A stretch of 64,000 nucleotides of DNA from Antrihabitans spumae (GCF_043944905.1 NZ_JBIMSN010000003.1:62001-126000); one strand, 5' to 3'; shown: positions 24,562 to 33,616, counted from the first letter of the stretch. The notes: generated by a model not told the origin, from the sequence alone. Translations and numbers: made by a program.

Positions 24562-26172
24562 GTGAACCCGTCCACCGCTCAGGCCACCGTTGTCGTCGAC
24601 GAACTCGTCCGCGGCGGCGTCGAGGACGTCGTTCTGTGCCCGGGTTCGCGCAATGCTCCGCTGGCTTTTGCGCTGCAGGCAGCCGACGCTGCCGGGCGGG
24701 TCCGGTTGCACATGCGCATCGACGAACGGACCGCAGGTTTCCTCGCAGTCGGACTCGCAATCTCGAGCGGTCGACCCGTGCCGATCGTGATGACCTCAGG
24801 AACCGCGGTCGCCAACCTCGGTCCTGCCGTCCTCGAAGCGAACTACGCACGTGTGCCGCTGGTGGTCCTCAGCGCCAACCGGCCCTACGAAATGCTCGGC
24901 ACGGGTGCCAACCAGACCATCGAGCAACTCGGACTGTTCGGCAGTCAGGTTCGCGCCACGGTCAGCCTCGGGCTCGCCGAGGACGGTCTGGCCCAGAACA
25001 GTCAGTGGCGGTCGGCGGTCTGTCGGGTACTCGCAGCAGCGCGCGGAACGCGGTCGGGCAACGCAGGACCCGTGCACTTCGACATCCCACTGCGCGAACC
25101 ACTGGTCCCCGGTCGCCATCCGGACGAGCTCACACCTGCAGGTCGGCCGAACGGTGCGGCGTGGACGACGACACAGAACGCGACGCTCGACGTACCGATC
25201 GACATCGACCTCTCGATCGACACCGTCGTCATCTCCGGCCACGGGTCGGGGCATCGGCCGGAACTTGCGGGCGTGCCGACCGTCGCCGAACCGACGGCAC
25301 CTTTGCACGGTCCGCCGCTGCATCCGCTCGCGTTGCCGCTGCTGGAGCCACGCCAAGCCATCATCACGGGCCGCCCGACGCTGCATCGGCCGGTGGCGAA
25401 GTTGCTCGCCAACCCAGCTGTCGCAGTCTTTGCCCTGACCACCGGTCCACGCTGGCCAGACGTCTCCGGCAACGTCGTCGGCACCGGAACGCGCGCGGTT
25501 GTCACCGGATCGCCACGTGCAGCCTGGCTTGCGCGTTGTCAGAAGCTTGCGTCGCATGCCGATATTGCAGTCCGAGAACAACTTTCGCTGCACCCGAAGC
25601 CGACGGGCCTGCATGTGGCCGCTGTCGTCACCGACGCGATGGAACCGGGCGACCAACTTCTCCTCGGTGCGTCGAACCCGGTACGAGACGCGGCGCTCGT
25701 CAGCTACCCGAAGCCCGGCGTACGGGTGCTGTCGAACCGCGGCGTCGCGGGCATCGATGGCACGGTGTCGACCGCGGTCGGCGCGGCCCTCAAACACCCG
25801 GGGCGGACCGTCGCACTGATCGGCGACCTGACGTTCCTGCACGACGCGGCGGGGCTGCTCATGGGCATCGGCGAACCACGCCCGGACGACCTCACGATCG
25901 TCGTCGCCAACGACGACGGCGGCGGCATCTTCGAACTGCTCGAGCAGGGTGATCCGCAGTACGCGGGAGTGTTCGAGCGGGTCTTCGGCACGCCGCACGG
26001 AATGGACCTCGCCGCACTCTGCAGCGCGTATCGGGTCCCGCATCGGCTGGTCGATCCCGACCAATTGACCGAAGCGCTCGGCGTCGCCAACCACGGGGTT
26101 CGGGTGCTCGAAGTGACCACCGAACGGTCGGGTCTGCGCGAATTGCACGCGGCGGTGCGGGCAAGGCTGTGA
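24562..26172 (+). CDS. menD: SEPHCHC synthase MenD
   Basis: 536 residues from a GTG. ThDP-dependent enzyme joining isochorismate and 2-oxoglutarate, the first committed menaquinone step. Seen: VLCPGSRNAPLAFAL, MRIDERTAGFLAVGLA with the cofactor-activating Glu, MTSGTAVANLGPAVLEA, and the C-terminal ThDP/Mg motif GDLTFLHDAAGLLMG with NDDGGGIFELLEQG. CAATCT sits six bases before the GTG without a Shine-Dalgarno. Divergent from the SIP gene across the iron box, so the two promoters share about 90 bp. Confidence 0.96.
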   Translation: MNPSTAQATVVVDELVRGGVEDVVLCPGSRNAPLAFALQAADAAGRVRLHMRIDERTAGFLAVGLAISSGRPVPIVMTSGTAVANLGPAVLEANYARVPLVVLSANRPYEMLGTGANQTIEQLGLFGSQVRATVSLGLAEDGLAQNSQWRSAVCRVLAAARGTRSGNAGPVHFDIPLREPLVPGRHPDELTPAGRPNGAAWTTTQNATLDVPIDIDLSIDTVVISGHGSGHRPELAGVPTVAEPTAPLHGPPLHPLALPLLEPRQAIITGRPTLHRPVAKLLANPAVAVFALTTGPRWPDVSGNVVGTGTRAVVTGSPRAAWLARCQKLASHADIAVREQLSLHPKPTGLHVAAVVTDAMEPGDQLLLGASNPVRDAALVSYPKPGVRVLSNRGVAGIDGTVSTAVGAALKHPGRTVALIGDLTFLHDAAGLLMGIGEPRPDDLTIVVANDDGGGIFELLEQGDPQYAGVFERVFGTPHGMDLAALCSAYRVPHRLVDPDQLTEALGVANHGVRVLEVTTERSGLRELHAAVRARL

Positions 26173-26173
26173 A

Positions 26174-26671
26174 CTAAGCCCGCTCCGCCAACCACTTCTC
26201 GACGTACTTGCGCTGACCGTCGAACATGTTGCCCATCATCTGCTCGACGAGTCGCTCGATCGCGCCTCCGACGATGCGAACCTTGACCTCGGCAGCTCCT
26301 TTGGCATGGATGACGGTGCCGTCGCCGTCGGCGTGCAGGACGAACGTTCCGTCGATTCCGCCCATGCCCTTGCTCGAGCGGCCCGAGAAGGTGCCGTTCG
26401 CGCGCTGGCCGTCGAACGTGGTCCAGGTATCGGTGTTGACCAACACGAGGTCGCCTTTGACCACCTTCCTGACCAGACCGGGCAAGGCGTCGCCGCCGAC
26501 TTTGTTCGTCATCGTCGCGCTGATCGTCCCGGGAGCATCGGAGCGTGTTTCGACGGAGCCGTGCTCGGAATCCTTGAAAACCCAGTGCCAGAATTCGCTG
26601 TTGGTGAGAACACCGTGAACGACGGCAGGCGGCGCGGCGTAAGTGATCTTCGCCTCGAACGTGCGTGACAT
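26174..26671 (-). CDS. DUF2505 (SRPBCC-like) protein
   Basis: 165 residues from ATG 26671 (MSRTFEAKITYAAPPAVVHG). The pattern TNSEFWHWVFKDSEHG and the C-terminal helix with RLVEQMMGNMFDGQRKYVEK fit DUF2505, an actinobacterial family with a START/SRPBCC-like lipid- or ligand-binding fold. No catalytic residues known. Its stop is one base after the convergent menD stop. Confidence 0.8.
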   Translation of the reverse strand: MSRTFEAKITYAAPPAVVHGVLTNSEFWHWVFKDSEHGSVETRSDAPGTISATMTNKVGGDALPGLVRKVVKGDLVLVNTDTWTTFDGQRANGTFSGRSSKGMGGIDGTFVLHADGDGTVIHAKGAAEVKVRIVGGAIERLVEQMMGNMFDGQRKYVEKWLAERA

Positions 26672-26720
26672 GGACGACGACGCTACCCCCAGCGGTGAGC
26701 TGCGGTGGCGTCGCCAACGG

Positions 26721-26732
26721 TAATCTGCGTCG
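26721..26732 (+). promoter_or_regulatory. Leaderless -10 element of the DUF3592 gene
   Basis: TAATCT (26721-26726) followed by six bases and the GTG at 26733; no Shine-Dalgarno. Confidence 0.55.
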
Positions 26733-27170
26733 GTGACCGCCTCGAGCCCCAACCTCCTACGACGGGTGCGGCTCGGTGTCTATGTCGTCTCGATCGCCCT
26801 TTCCGTGCTTGCCGTCGTGCTCGTTCTCGCAGCGTGGCGCGACGATCACACGATCGAGTCCGATCGGGGAGTTGCGACGGCCGAAGTGCTGTCCGCAGGC
26901 AGGCTGCGCTCTGCGGTGGCCTTCGTGACACCGGACGGTGTGACGCACAACCCACGTCTGGGTGTCCTGTATCCCACCAACCTGACCGTTGGCCAGCGGA
27001 TCGACGTCGAATATTCGAAGGCCGACCCCGACCTGGTCCGCGTCGCAGGTCGCAATGCGAGCGTGGCGATCATTCCGGCAGCGTCGGTGATCGTCGTCGT
27101 GTGGGTGATTGCGCTGCCGACGCTGTACTACCTGCGTCGCCGCGCCCGCCGATCCGAAGCGTTCTCCTGA
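26733..27170 (+). CDS. DUF3592 membrane protein (Rv0556-like)
   Basis: 145 residues from a GTG. Two transmembrane helices (about 13-35 and 110-132) flank an extracytoplasmic domain of about 70 residues with YPTNLTVGQRIDVEYSKADP, the DUF3592 core. It stands between menD and mgtA, as in M. tuberculosis. Function unknown. Confidence 0.82.
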   Translation: MTASSPNLLRRVRLGVYVVSIALSVLAVVLVLAAWRDDHTIESDRGVATAEVLSAGRLRSAVAFVTPDGVTHNPRLGVLYPTNLTVGQRIDVEYSKADPDLVRVAGRNASVAIIPAASVIVVVWVIALPTLYYLRRRARRSEAFS

Positions 27171-27232
27171 ACTTCGCCTCGCGGCAACGTCACGGTGGCT
27201 ACCCTGCGCAATCGCTGCGACAGGATCGAACC

Positions 27233-28381
27233 ATGCGGATAGCCATAGTCGCAGAATCGTTCCTGCCGAATATGAACGGTGTAACCAACTCGGTGCTCCG
27301 AGTTCTCGAGCACCTCAAAAGGCAAGGTCACCAGGGGTTCGTCGTCGCGCCGGACACCGTCCGGTCGCTACCTCCCGCGCCGACTGAACACGATGGATTC
27401 CCCATCTACCGAGTGCCGGCGGTCATGGTCCCCAAGGTCAGTTCGCTCCCGGTCGGTCTGCCGCAACCGGGTATGACGGCGGCCTTGCGCGCGTTCGATC
27501 CGGACGTCGTTCACCTCGCGTCGCCGTTCCTGCTCGGTGCTGGTGGCCTCGGCGCCGCATTGCGCCTCGACGTCCCCGCGGTCGCGATCTATCAGACCGA
27601 TGTCGCGGGCTTCGCCGAAAGCTACGGCCTCGGCCTGACCAGCCGCGCAGCATGGGGGTGGACCGCACGCATCCACCGGCGTGCTGCCCGTACGCTCGCT
27701 CCCTCGACGGCCGCGGTCGATGCCCTCGAACAGCACCGCATCCCGCGTGTGCACCGCTGGGGTCGGGGGGTCGACATCGATCGATTCAGCCCGACCGCAC
27801 GCCGCGAGAGTCTGCGGGCGCAGTGGCTCGGCGCAGATCGGGACAAGTTGGTCGTCGGGTTCGTCGGCAGACTCGCGCCGGAGAAACACGTCGAACGACT
27901 GGCACCCCTTGCCCGTGATCCGCGCATCCAGCTTGTCGTCGTCGGCGACGGACCCGACCGTCCGTCGTTGGAACGGCTCTTGCCGGGAGCGGTGTTCATG
28001 GGCCAGCTCGGTGGTGCCGAGCTGGCACAGGCCTATGCGAGTCTCGACGTCTTCGTCCATCCGGGCGAGCACGAAACGTTCTGCCAGGCCGTTCAGGAAG
28101 CACTGTCCAGCGGCGTTCCTGTCATCGGACCCGACGCGGGTGGTCCGCGAGATCTCGTGTCGCACTGCCGAAACGGCTACCTGCTCCCCGTCGATCGGTT
28201 CACCGAACTGCTACCGAGCGCTGTGTCGGCACTCGCAGATCCCGATGGCCGCTCCAAATTCGGTGACGCTGCACGACGATCGGTCCTGCACCGGACGTGG
28301 CCCGCGGTCTGCGGCGAACTGATCGAGCACTACCGCGACGTGATCGGCGGAACCGCGGCGCAGTGGTCCCACACCGCGTAG
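27233..28381 (+). CDS. mgtA: GT4 alpha-mannosyltransferase MgtA/PimB'-like
   Basis: 382 residues from ATG 27233 (MRIAIVAESFLPNMNGVTNS). GT-B glycosyltransferase: N-terminal acceptor domain with YQTDVAGFAESYGL; C-terminal GT4 domain with VVGFVGRLAPEKHVERL and the EX7E motif (HETFCQAVQEALSSGVPVIG). Orthologue position of Rv0557, which transfers mannose from GDP-mannose to a glycolipid anchor (Gl-GlcA) in lipomannan-like glycolipid synthesis; the exact acceptor here is not certain. Sits between DUF3592 and menG; a shared transcript with menG is possible but menG has its own promoter. Confidence 0.9.
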   Translation: MRIAIVAESFLPNMNGVTNSVLRVLEHLKRQGHQGFVVAPDTVRSLPPAPTEHDGFPIYRVPAVMVPKVSSLPVGLPQPGMTAALRAFDPDVVHLASPFLLGAGGLGAALRLDVPAVAIYQTDVAGFAESYGLGLTSRAAWGWTARIHRRAARTLAPSTAAVDALEQHRIPRVHRWGRGVDIDRFSPTARRESLRAQWLGADRDKLVVGFVGRLAPEKHVERLAPLARDPRIQLVVVGDGPDRPSLERLLPGAVFMGQLGGAELAQAYASLDVFVHPGEHETFCQAVQEALSSGVPVIGPDAGGPRDLVSHCRNGYLLPVDRFTELLPSAVSALADPDGRSKFGDAARRSVLHRTWPAVCGELIEHYRDVIGGTAAQWSHTA

Positions 28382-28403
28382 TCGCCAAGCTTTCGGCGAA
28401 AGG

Positions 28404-28415
28404 TAGCTTTGAGGC
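28404..28415 (+). promoter_or_regulatory. Leaderless -10 element of menG
   Basis: TAGCTT (28404-28409) then six bases to the GTG at 28416. GAGG at 28411 is too close to act as a Shine-Dalgarno. Confidence 0.6.
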
Positions 28416-29123
28416 GTGGCAAAGACTCAAGGCTCCCGGGCATCGCTCGAGAAGGATCCGACCGACGTAGCGGCAATGTTCGACGGCGTCGCGAAGCGCT
28501 ACGACCTCACCAATACGGTGATCTCGCTCGGGCAGGACAAGTTGTGGCGACGTGCGACGCGCAAGGCGATCGCGCCGAAGACCGGTGAGCGGGTCCTCGA
28601 TCTGGCCGCAGGTACAGGCGTGTCGACGGTCGAGATCGGGAAGTCCGGAGCCTGGTGCGTCGCAACGGATTTCTCGAAAGGAATGTTGAAAGCCGGACTG
28701 TCGCGCAACGTTCCGATGGTCGCGGGTGACGCCATGCACCTGCCGTTCGCCGACTCCGTATTCGACGTCGCAACAATCTCTTTCGGGCTACGCAACGTGT
28801 CCGATTTCGACGCCGGACTACGCGAGCTCGCTCGAGTGACCAAGCCGGGTGGGCGTTTGGTGATCTGCGAGTTCTCCACGCCAGTCTTCGCGCCGTTTCG
28901 CATCGCCTACCTCGAATATCTGATGAAAGCGCTGCCACAGGTCGCCCGGCGTGTCAGTAGCAACCCCGATGCCTACGTCTACCTCGCCGAATCGATCCGA
29001 GCCTGGCCGGATCAGGCGAAGCTGGCAGAGCACATCCAGGACGCAGGCTGGGGCGAAGTGCGGTGGCGCAACCTTTCCGGAGGCATCGTCGCGCTGCATG
29101 CCGCGACACTGCCGACGACGTAG
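28416..29123 (+). CDS. menG: Demethylmenaquinone methyltransferase MenG/UbiE
   Basis: 235 residues from a GTG. SAM-dependent C-methyltransferase for the last ring step of menaquinone. Motifs: AKRYDLTNTVISLGQDKLWR, SAM site VLDLAAGTGVSTVEIG, ISFGLRNVSDFDAGL and the family signature ARVTKPGGRLVICEFSTP. Length and N-terminus match mycobacterial MenG (Rv0558). No defects. Confidence 0.95.
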   Translation: MAKTQGSRASLEKDPTDVAAMFDGVAKRYDLTNTVISLGQDKLWRRATRKAIAPKTGERVLDLAAGTGVSTVEIGKSGAWCVATDFSKGMLKAGLSRNVPMVAGDAMHLPFADSVFDVATISFGLRNVSDFDAGLRELARVTKPGGRLVICEFSTPVFAPFRIAYLEYLMKALPQVARRVSSNPDAYVYLAESIRAWPDQAKLAEHIQDAGWGEVRWRNLSGGIVALHAATLPTT

Positions 29124-29125
29124 GG

Positions 29126-29488
29126 CTAAGAGCTTTCGCCGTCGACGTACATCTGCCTGACCTCGACGTCGCCCTCCCACTCGGGCCAGTACTCCTTGTG
29201 CAGGTCGAGTAGCCAGCGGGCGTTGTCGAGAGCCTCCTCGTGCGAACTCAGGTTCTGGATCGCATAACCGCCGACGAGTTCTTTGGTCTCCGCATACGGT
29301 CCGTCCGTGATTTTGCCGTTCGTCAGCGTCAGCTTCGCGCCTCCGTCGCGAATGGTGCCCAACCCGCCGGCCTCGAGGATGACACCAGCCTTCATCTGCT
29401 CCTCGATAGCTGCGTTCATCGCGTCCTGCAGCGCCTGCGGCGGTTCGCCTTGCTCGCGTGCACTACGTATCCAGGTGAGGTATCGCAT
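29126..29488 (-). CDS. YCII-related (DGPF) domain protein
   Basis: 120 residues from an ATG with GAGGAGAA upstream. MRYLTWIRSAREQGEPPQAL, the central GGLGTIRDGGAKLTLTNGKI and ITDGPYAETKELVGGYAIQN are the hallmarks of YCII/DGPF proteins (DGPF-like DGPY is visible). Such genes often sit beside sigma-70 ECF genes, but none is here. Function unknown; the family is a ferredoxin-like dimer. Last gene of a minus-strand block after a DoxX gene, from which it is separated by a terminator-like hairpin. Confidence 0.85.
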   Translation of the reverse strand: MRYLTWIRSAREQGEPPQALQDAMNAAIEEQMKAGVILEAGGLGTIRDGGAKLTLTNGKITDGPYAETKELVGGYAIQNLSSHEEALDNARWLLDLHKEYWPEWEGDVEVRQMYVDGESS

Positions 29489-29521
29489 CGCATTTCTCCT
29501 CGAGGTGAAGTGTCGGCGAAA

Positions 29522-29551
29522 GCCCGATCTGCGGAAGGCAGATCGGGCCTT
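29522..29551 (-). terminator. Hairpin between DoxX-like and YCII genes
   Basis: GCCCGATCTGC and GCAGATCGGGC form a perfect 11-bp stem with a five-base loop. On the minus strand it is followed by TTTCG, so it fits a terminator after the DoxX-like gene, ahead of the YCII gene's own ribosome-binding site. Confidence 0.65.
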
Positions 29552-29569
29552 CTGGGGTGTAGGGGGTAC

Positions 29570-30007
29570 TCAGCGTCCGATGATCGAGGCAACGATGGCG
29601 CGCACCCGGCCGTCACGCAGCCACAGTCCCAGCCAGACGAACACTCCCACGTAGGCGGCGGAGAGCACGGTGCTGAACAGCGGCTTCTCGTTCATCATGT
29701 TCAGCATCACCGCGCCACCGAAGTAGCTCGTCAGAAAGACCGCACCGAGGATCGAGGTGCGCGGCACGACGTAGAGCGCGATGCAGGCGAGCAGGATGGC
29801 ACCGATCACCGGTACCTGACCGGTCGGAATACCGAGCGCAACACTGGCGTCCACGACTTCCTGGACCTGGGCGAGCTTGGACAGCGAGTCCAGCAGCAGA
29901 AGCGCGACCACGACGCCGCTGACGATGCGGCCTGCGAGGCGAGCCTTCGGCGACACCGTGTGTGCGGCGGCGGAAGCGGGGATGGCGGTTGCGATGGTGG
30001 CGGTCAT
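29570..30007 (-). CDS. DoxX-like membrane protein
   Basis: 145 residues with AAGGAG upstream of the ATG. Four membrane segments after a 22-residue Ala-rich N-terminus; LLLDSLSKLAQVQEVVDAS, LACIALYVVPRTSILGAVFL and TSYFGGAVMLNMM match the DoxX_2 family. Molecular role of this subgroup is not established. Part of the AraC-VOC-DoxX-YCII block between menG and menJ. Confidence 0.82.
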   Translation of the reverse strand: MTATIATAIPASAAAHTVSPKARLAGRIVSGVVVALLLLDSLSKLAQVQEVVDASVALGIPTGQVPVIGAILLACIALYVVPRTSILGAVFLTSYFGGAVMLNMMNEKPLFSTVLSAAYVGVFVWLGLWLRDGRVRAIVASIIGR

Positions 30008-30151
30008 GTCGATCTCCTTCGAGTGAACGTATCGGTGGTTTGGCTCCGGCTTTCGCCTGGCCTCACCAACACGTCGATCGACTCGACGCGATATCGACAG
30101 GGATCGCGAAAAACTTTCGGAACTGATTTTGCCGCGCCTTCGCCCGGACGG

Positions 30152-30598
30152 TCAGGCGAATTCGGCCGCGGTGTAGGTGTGGTCGCCAGGGACGTACTTG
30201 CGCTCGACGAGCACAAGCCAGTTGCCCGAGTTGTCGCGGATGATCGCCTCGACGCCGTAGGGCCGCTCCGCAGGCTCGGCGACCAACTCGACGCCCTTGG
30301 CCGCGAGTTCCTCACAGGTTTTACGGCAGTCCTTCGTGCTGAGCCCGAGGCCACCCGCCGAGCCGTTCGCAAGCGCGCGCCGGATCGCGTCGGCCATCCC
30401 GTCGTCGAGCGGGGGCCCCGGAATCATCAGTGTCACTTCGAGTTCCGGATGGTCCGGATGGGCGACCGTCACCCAACGGAACCCATCACCCATCGATACA
30501 TCGGCGGTTTCGACGAAGCCGAGCTTGTCTGTGTAGAACTTCTTGGACTCGTCCTGGTCGGTGACATAGACGGTGACGAGGGAGACGTTGGTAATCAT
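30152..30598 (-). CDS. VOC-family (glyoxalase/bleomycin-resistance fold) protein
   Basis: 148 residues. Begins VSLVTVYVTDQDESKKFYTD and contains FRWVTVAHPDHPELEVTLM and GVEAIIRDNSGNWLVLVER, the two halves of a VOC module with plausible metal ligands. Start ATG at 30598. TAAGTT (30610-30605) lies exactly six bases upstream and includes the stop codon of the AraC gene, so this gene probably also has its own leaderless promoter. Confidence 0.83.
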   Translation of the reverse strand: MITNVSLVTVYVTDQDESKKFYTDKLGFVETADVSMGDGFRWVTVAHPDHPELEVTLMIPGPPLDDGMADAIRRALANGSAGGLGLSTKDCRKTCEELAAKGVELVAEPAERPYGVEAIIRDNSGNWLVLVERKYVPGDHTYTAAEFA

Positions 30599-30610
30599 TG
30601 GATCAACTTA
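30599..30610 (-). promoter_or_regulatory. Leaderless -10 of VOC gene overlapping AraC stop codon
   Basis: Minus-strand TAAGTT starts with the TAA that ends the AraC-family gene and is followed by six bases and the VOC ATG. Confidence 0.5.
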
Positions 30611-31084
30611 TTCCGAAGACTCCTCCGCAGGCTTCTCCGGAATTGCTGGCTTGGTCCGCGCGGTCGGTGGACCGCCTGCCCTGTCGCTGAGGCCGTGCAT
30701 GAACACGAAACAGCCCGGGATGTGGGGGACACCTGCTCCTGCAAACTTCGCTTGATAGGCAGACGGCGACACCCCGACGAGCGCACGGAACTTGCTGCTG
30801 AACGATCCGAGACTGCTGTACCCGACGAGGTCGCACACCTCGGTGACCGTCAAGTTCGTCGCGCGCAGCAAGTCCTGGGCCCGCTCGATTCTGCGTTCGG
30901 CCAGATACAGCGCCGGAGTCTTGCCGTAGGTCGCCGCGAAGCACCGCAGAAAGTGGTATTTCGATACGCCCGCGGCACGGGCGAGTTCGTCGAGATCGAG
31001 TTGCTCGCTGTAGCGCCTGTCGGCGAGATCGCGTGCGCGTCGCAAGTGCACCAGCAGGTCGTGTGCGACGGGTTGTGCCGTCAT
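30608..31084 (-). CDS. AraC-family regulator (short, two-HTH form)
   Basis: 158 residues starting at ATG 31084, which overlaps the menJ stop (TGATG). The first 120 residues are a complete AraC DNA-binding domain: LDELARAAGVSKYHFLRCFA, then ATNLTVTEVCDLVGYSSLGS and FSSKFRALVGVSPSAYQAKF. No large ligand-binding domain; a 40-residue Pro/Ala tail follows. Short AraC regulators paired with VOC or DGPF genes are common and usually control them. Coupling to menJ may be accidental or may link its expression to menaquinone reduction. Confidence 0.88.
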   Translation of the reverse strand: MTAQPVAHDLLVHLRRARDLADRRYSEQLDLDELARAAGVSKYHFLRCFAATYGKTPALYLAERRIERAQDLLRATNLTVTEVCDLVGYSSLGSFSSKFRALVGVSPSAYQAKFAGAGVPHIPGCFVFMHGLSDRAGGPPTARTKPAIPEKPAEESSE

Positions 31085-32343
31085 CAGCTGAACGGTGGGC
31101 GGCGATCGATTCGAAGTGATGCGCGACCCGAAGCTCGCCACGCGCGTGCGGTCGCGTCGACGTCCTCGTCCGTCACCAGATTGCCCATCACGCGAATTGC
31201 GATGCGCATCAGCGCTTTCGAACGCAAGACTGGGGGTCCGCCAGCGCGGACCGCACCGGGAACCGTCGCCAGACCGGCGAGTCGCCGCGCGATCGAAAAG
31301 GCCTTGCCGTAGCGCTGCCGCAGCAGCTCCGGCCAGATGTCGGTGAGGTCGGGTTCGTCGAGTAGGTCGACGATCAGCCTGCCACCTTCGAGCCCGTAGT
31401 CGATGCCCTCGCCGTTGAGTGGATTGACACATCCCGCCGCATCACCGATGAGCGCCCAGTTCTTGCCAGCGACGCCGGATACGGACCCACCCATCGGCAA
31501 CAGCGCCGAGGACACCGCACGAATCGGTCCCTCGAATTGCCACTCCTCGCGACGCTTCTCGACATACAACTCGAGGAGCGGTTTGAGCGCGACGTTCGCA
31601 GGACGCTTGACGGTCGCCAGCGATCCGACCCCGATGTTCACCTCACCGGTCGCGAGCGGGAAAACCCAGCCGTAACCGGGTTGCAGTGCCCCGTCGCCGT
31701 CACGTAACTCGAGGTGTGACGTGATCCACTGATCGTCACTGCGCCCGGAGGTGACGTAGGCCCGAGCCGCGACGCCGTACGCGGTCTCGCGGTGCCAGGT
31801 GCGGCCGAGCTTCTTACCGAGCGGCGAGCGAACACCGTCGGCGACGATCAGCGAACGGCACGTAATGGTCCGGGTACCCGATGCCGTGGTGAATGTCACT
31901 GCACGCACCGAATCGCCGTCGCGTTCGACGTCGACCGCTTTGGCGCCCTCCACCATCCTGGCACCGGATTCCACGGCCGTTCGGCGCAGCCTATCGTCGA
32001 GTTCGGTTCTGGGAACGGCACTTCCGATGGTGGGCAGGGATCCGCCGGGCCATTCGAGCTCGACCTCACGGCCGAACCCCGCCAAACGCAGCCCACGGTT
32101 GGTCGCACGCTCGCGAACCCACTCGCCGAGACCGACATGATCGAGCTCGGCAATCGCACGCGGCGTCAGCCCGTCGCCGCACGTCTTGTCGCGTGGAAAG
32201 GTGGCCGCATCAGCAAGAACGACGTCACGGCCTGCCCGCGCAGCCCACGCAGCAGCGGCCGAACCGGCAGGTCCCGCACCGACGACGAGAACGTCGGTAC
32301 CGATCGGAAACTCCTGCTGCTCCGAATCCACTACAGGCTCCAC
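31084..32343 (-). CDS. menJ: Menaquinone reductase MenJ (geranylgeranyl reductase family)
   Basis: 419 residues from a GTG. FAD-binding GxGxxG motif in VLVVGAGPAGSAAAAWAARA, CGDGLTPRAIAELDHVGL, and the C-terminal FAD motif IGDAAGCVNPLNGEGIDYGL. Orthologue position of Rv0561c, which saturates one isoprene unit of the menaquinone side chain, consistent with the dihydrogenated menaquinones of rhodococci. It is divergent from grcC1, which makes the side chain. Length normal. Confidence 0.92.
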   Translation of the reverse strand: MEPVVDSEQQEFPIGTDVLVVGAGPAGSAAAAWAARAGRDVVLADAATFPRDKTCGDGLTPRAIAELDHVGLGEWVRERATNRGLRLAGFGREVELEWPGGSLPTIGSAVPRTELDDRLRRTAVESGARMVEGAKAVDVERDGDSVRAVTFTTASGTRTITCRSLIVADGVRSPLGKKLGRTWHRETAYGVAARAYVTSGRSDDQWITSHLELRDGDGALQPGYGWVFPLATGEVNIGVGSLATVKRPANVALKPLLELYVEKRREEWQFEGPIRAVSSALLPMGGSVSGVAGKNWALIGDAAGCVNPLNGEGIDYGLEGGRLIVDLLDEPDLTDIWPELLRQRYGKAFSIARRLAGLATVPGAVRAGGPPVLRSKALMRIAIRVMGNLVTDEDVDATARAWRASGRASLRIDRRPPFS

Positions 32344-32459
32344 TTGGCTACATAGGACGTCATGGCTCCATCTTGACAGCCCGAGCGGGTGGACGCGTTT
32401 TCAGCCGCTGTGAGGGGTGCTCAGCAGGCATCGAGCGGACCGACGTCGGGGCCAACCGC

Positions 32460-32472
32460 TAGGTTCAATACC
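32460..32472 (+). promoter_or_regulatory. Leaderless -10 element of grcC1
   Basis: TAGGTT (32460-32465) with seven bases to the GTG at 32473 and no Shine-Dalgarno. It favours this start over upstream in-frame codons. Confidence 0.55.
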
Positions 32473-33525
32473 GTGAACCTCGATGCGTCACCGACAGAAG
32501 GAACGAGCACCGGGATAGTGAGCGAAGAGAGCACGGTCGTCGCAGGGGTCGATCTGATCGACCCCACGCTGGCCGCGAAGGTCCGCGATGGCCTCGAGAG
32601 GGTCGAGAAGCTGCTCGTCAGCGAACTGTCCGACGGTGAGGATTTCCTGACCGAGGCAGCGCTGCACCTCGCCAAGGCGGGCGGCAAGAGGTTCCGGCCA
32701 CTCTTCACGATCCTGACCGCTCAACTCGGACCCAAGCCGTACGACCCAGGGATCATCACGGCCGCGACGGTCGTCGAGTTGGTCCACCTCGCGACCCTGT
32801 ATCACGACGACGTCATGGACGAAGCGACGATGCGACGGGGAGCGCCGAGCGCGAACGCTCGCTGGGGCAACAATGTCGCGATCCTCGCGGGCGACTACCT
32901 GTTCGCCCACGCGTCGCGACTGGTGTCCACACTCGGACCCGAAGCGGTCCGCATCATCGCCGAGACCTTCGCGGAACTCGTCACCGGCCAGATGCGCGAA
33001 ACCATCGGCGTCAAAGAGATGCAGGATCCGGTCGAGCACTACCTACGGGTCGTGTGGGAGAAGACCGGTTCGCTGATCGCAGCATCCGGCAGATTCGGTG
33101 GCACCTTCTCCGGCGCGACGGCAGATCATGTCGCCCGTCTCGAACGACTCGGCGACGCTGTCGGAACCGCATTCCAGATTTCCGACGACATCATCGACAT
33201 CGCGTCGGTCTCCGAGCAGTCCGGTAAAACGCCCGGCACCGATCTACGCGAAGGCGTCCACACGCTGCCGGTGCTGTTCGCGCTGCGCGAAGAAGGCCCC
33301 GCGGGCGACCGCCTTCGGCAGTTGCTCTCCGGACCTGTCGATTCCGACGACGACGTTGCCGAAGCACTCACGCTGCTCCGCGGGTCTCAGGGCATGCAGC
33401 TGGCCAAGGAGAAGCTCGCAGGCTACGCCGACCTCGCACGCGCCGAGCTTGCGCAACTGCCGCAGGGAATCGGGAACGAGGCGCTCAAACGACTCGTGGA
33501 TTACACGATCGAGCGCGTCGGCTGA
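32473..33525 (+). CDS. grcC1: Polyprenyl diphosphate synthase (GrcC1-like)
   Basis: 350 residues from GTG 32473 (VNLDASPTEGTSTG). Trans-isoprenyl synthase with both Asp-rich motifs: first DDVMDEATMRRG (LYHDDVMD) and second ISDDIIDIASVSEQSGK. KAGGKRFRPLFTIL and the GQMRETIGVKEMQDP block also fit. It extends allylic diphosphates with IPP to the chain used by MenA, probably C40 in rhodococci. Divergent from menJ; the next gene htpX is 91 bp downstream. The frame is open further upstream, but the -10 spacing and lack of conservation argue for this start. Confidence 0.92.
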   Translation: MNLDASPTEGTSTGIVSEESTVVAGVDLIDPTLAAKVRDGLERVEKLLVSELSDGEDFLTEAALHLAKAGGKRFRPLFTILTAQLGPKPYDPGIITAATVVELVHLATLYHDDVMDEATMRRGAPSANARWGNNVAILAGDYLFAHASRLVSTLGPEAVRIIAETFAELVTGQMRETIGVKEMQDPVEHYLRVVWEKTGSLIAASGRFGGTFSGATADHVARLERLGDAVGTAFQISDDIIDIASVSEQSGKTPGTDLREGVHTLPVLFALREEGPAGDRLRQLLSGPVDSDDDVAEALTLLRGSQGMQLAKEKLAGYADLARAELAQLPQGIGNEALKRLVDYTIERVG

Positions 33526-33616
33526 GCCGTCGCGAGTAACGTCTCCTACGCGCCGGGAACTGTGTCACCCGGCGGCTTCGTTGGCTGTATGACGGTGACG
33601 AAGAAATGGGGCACGA

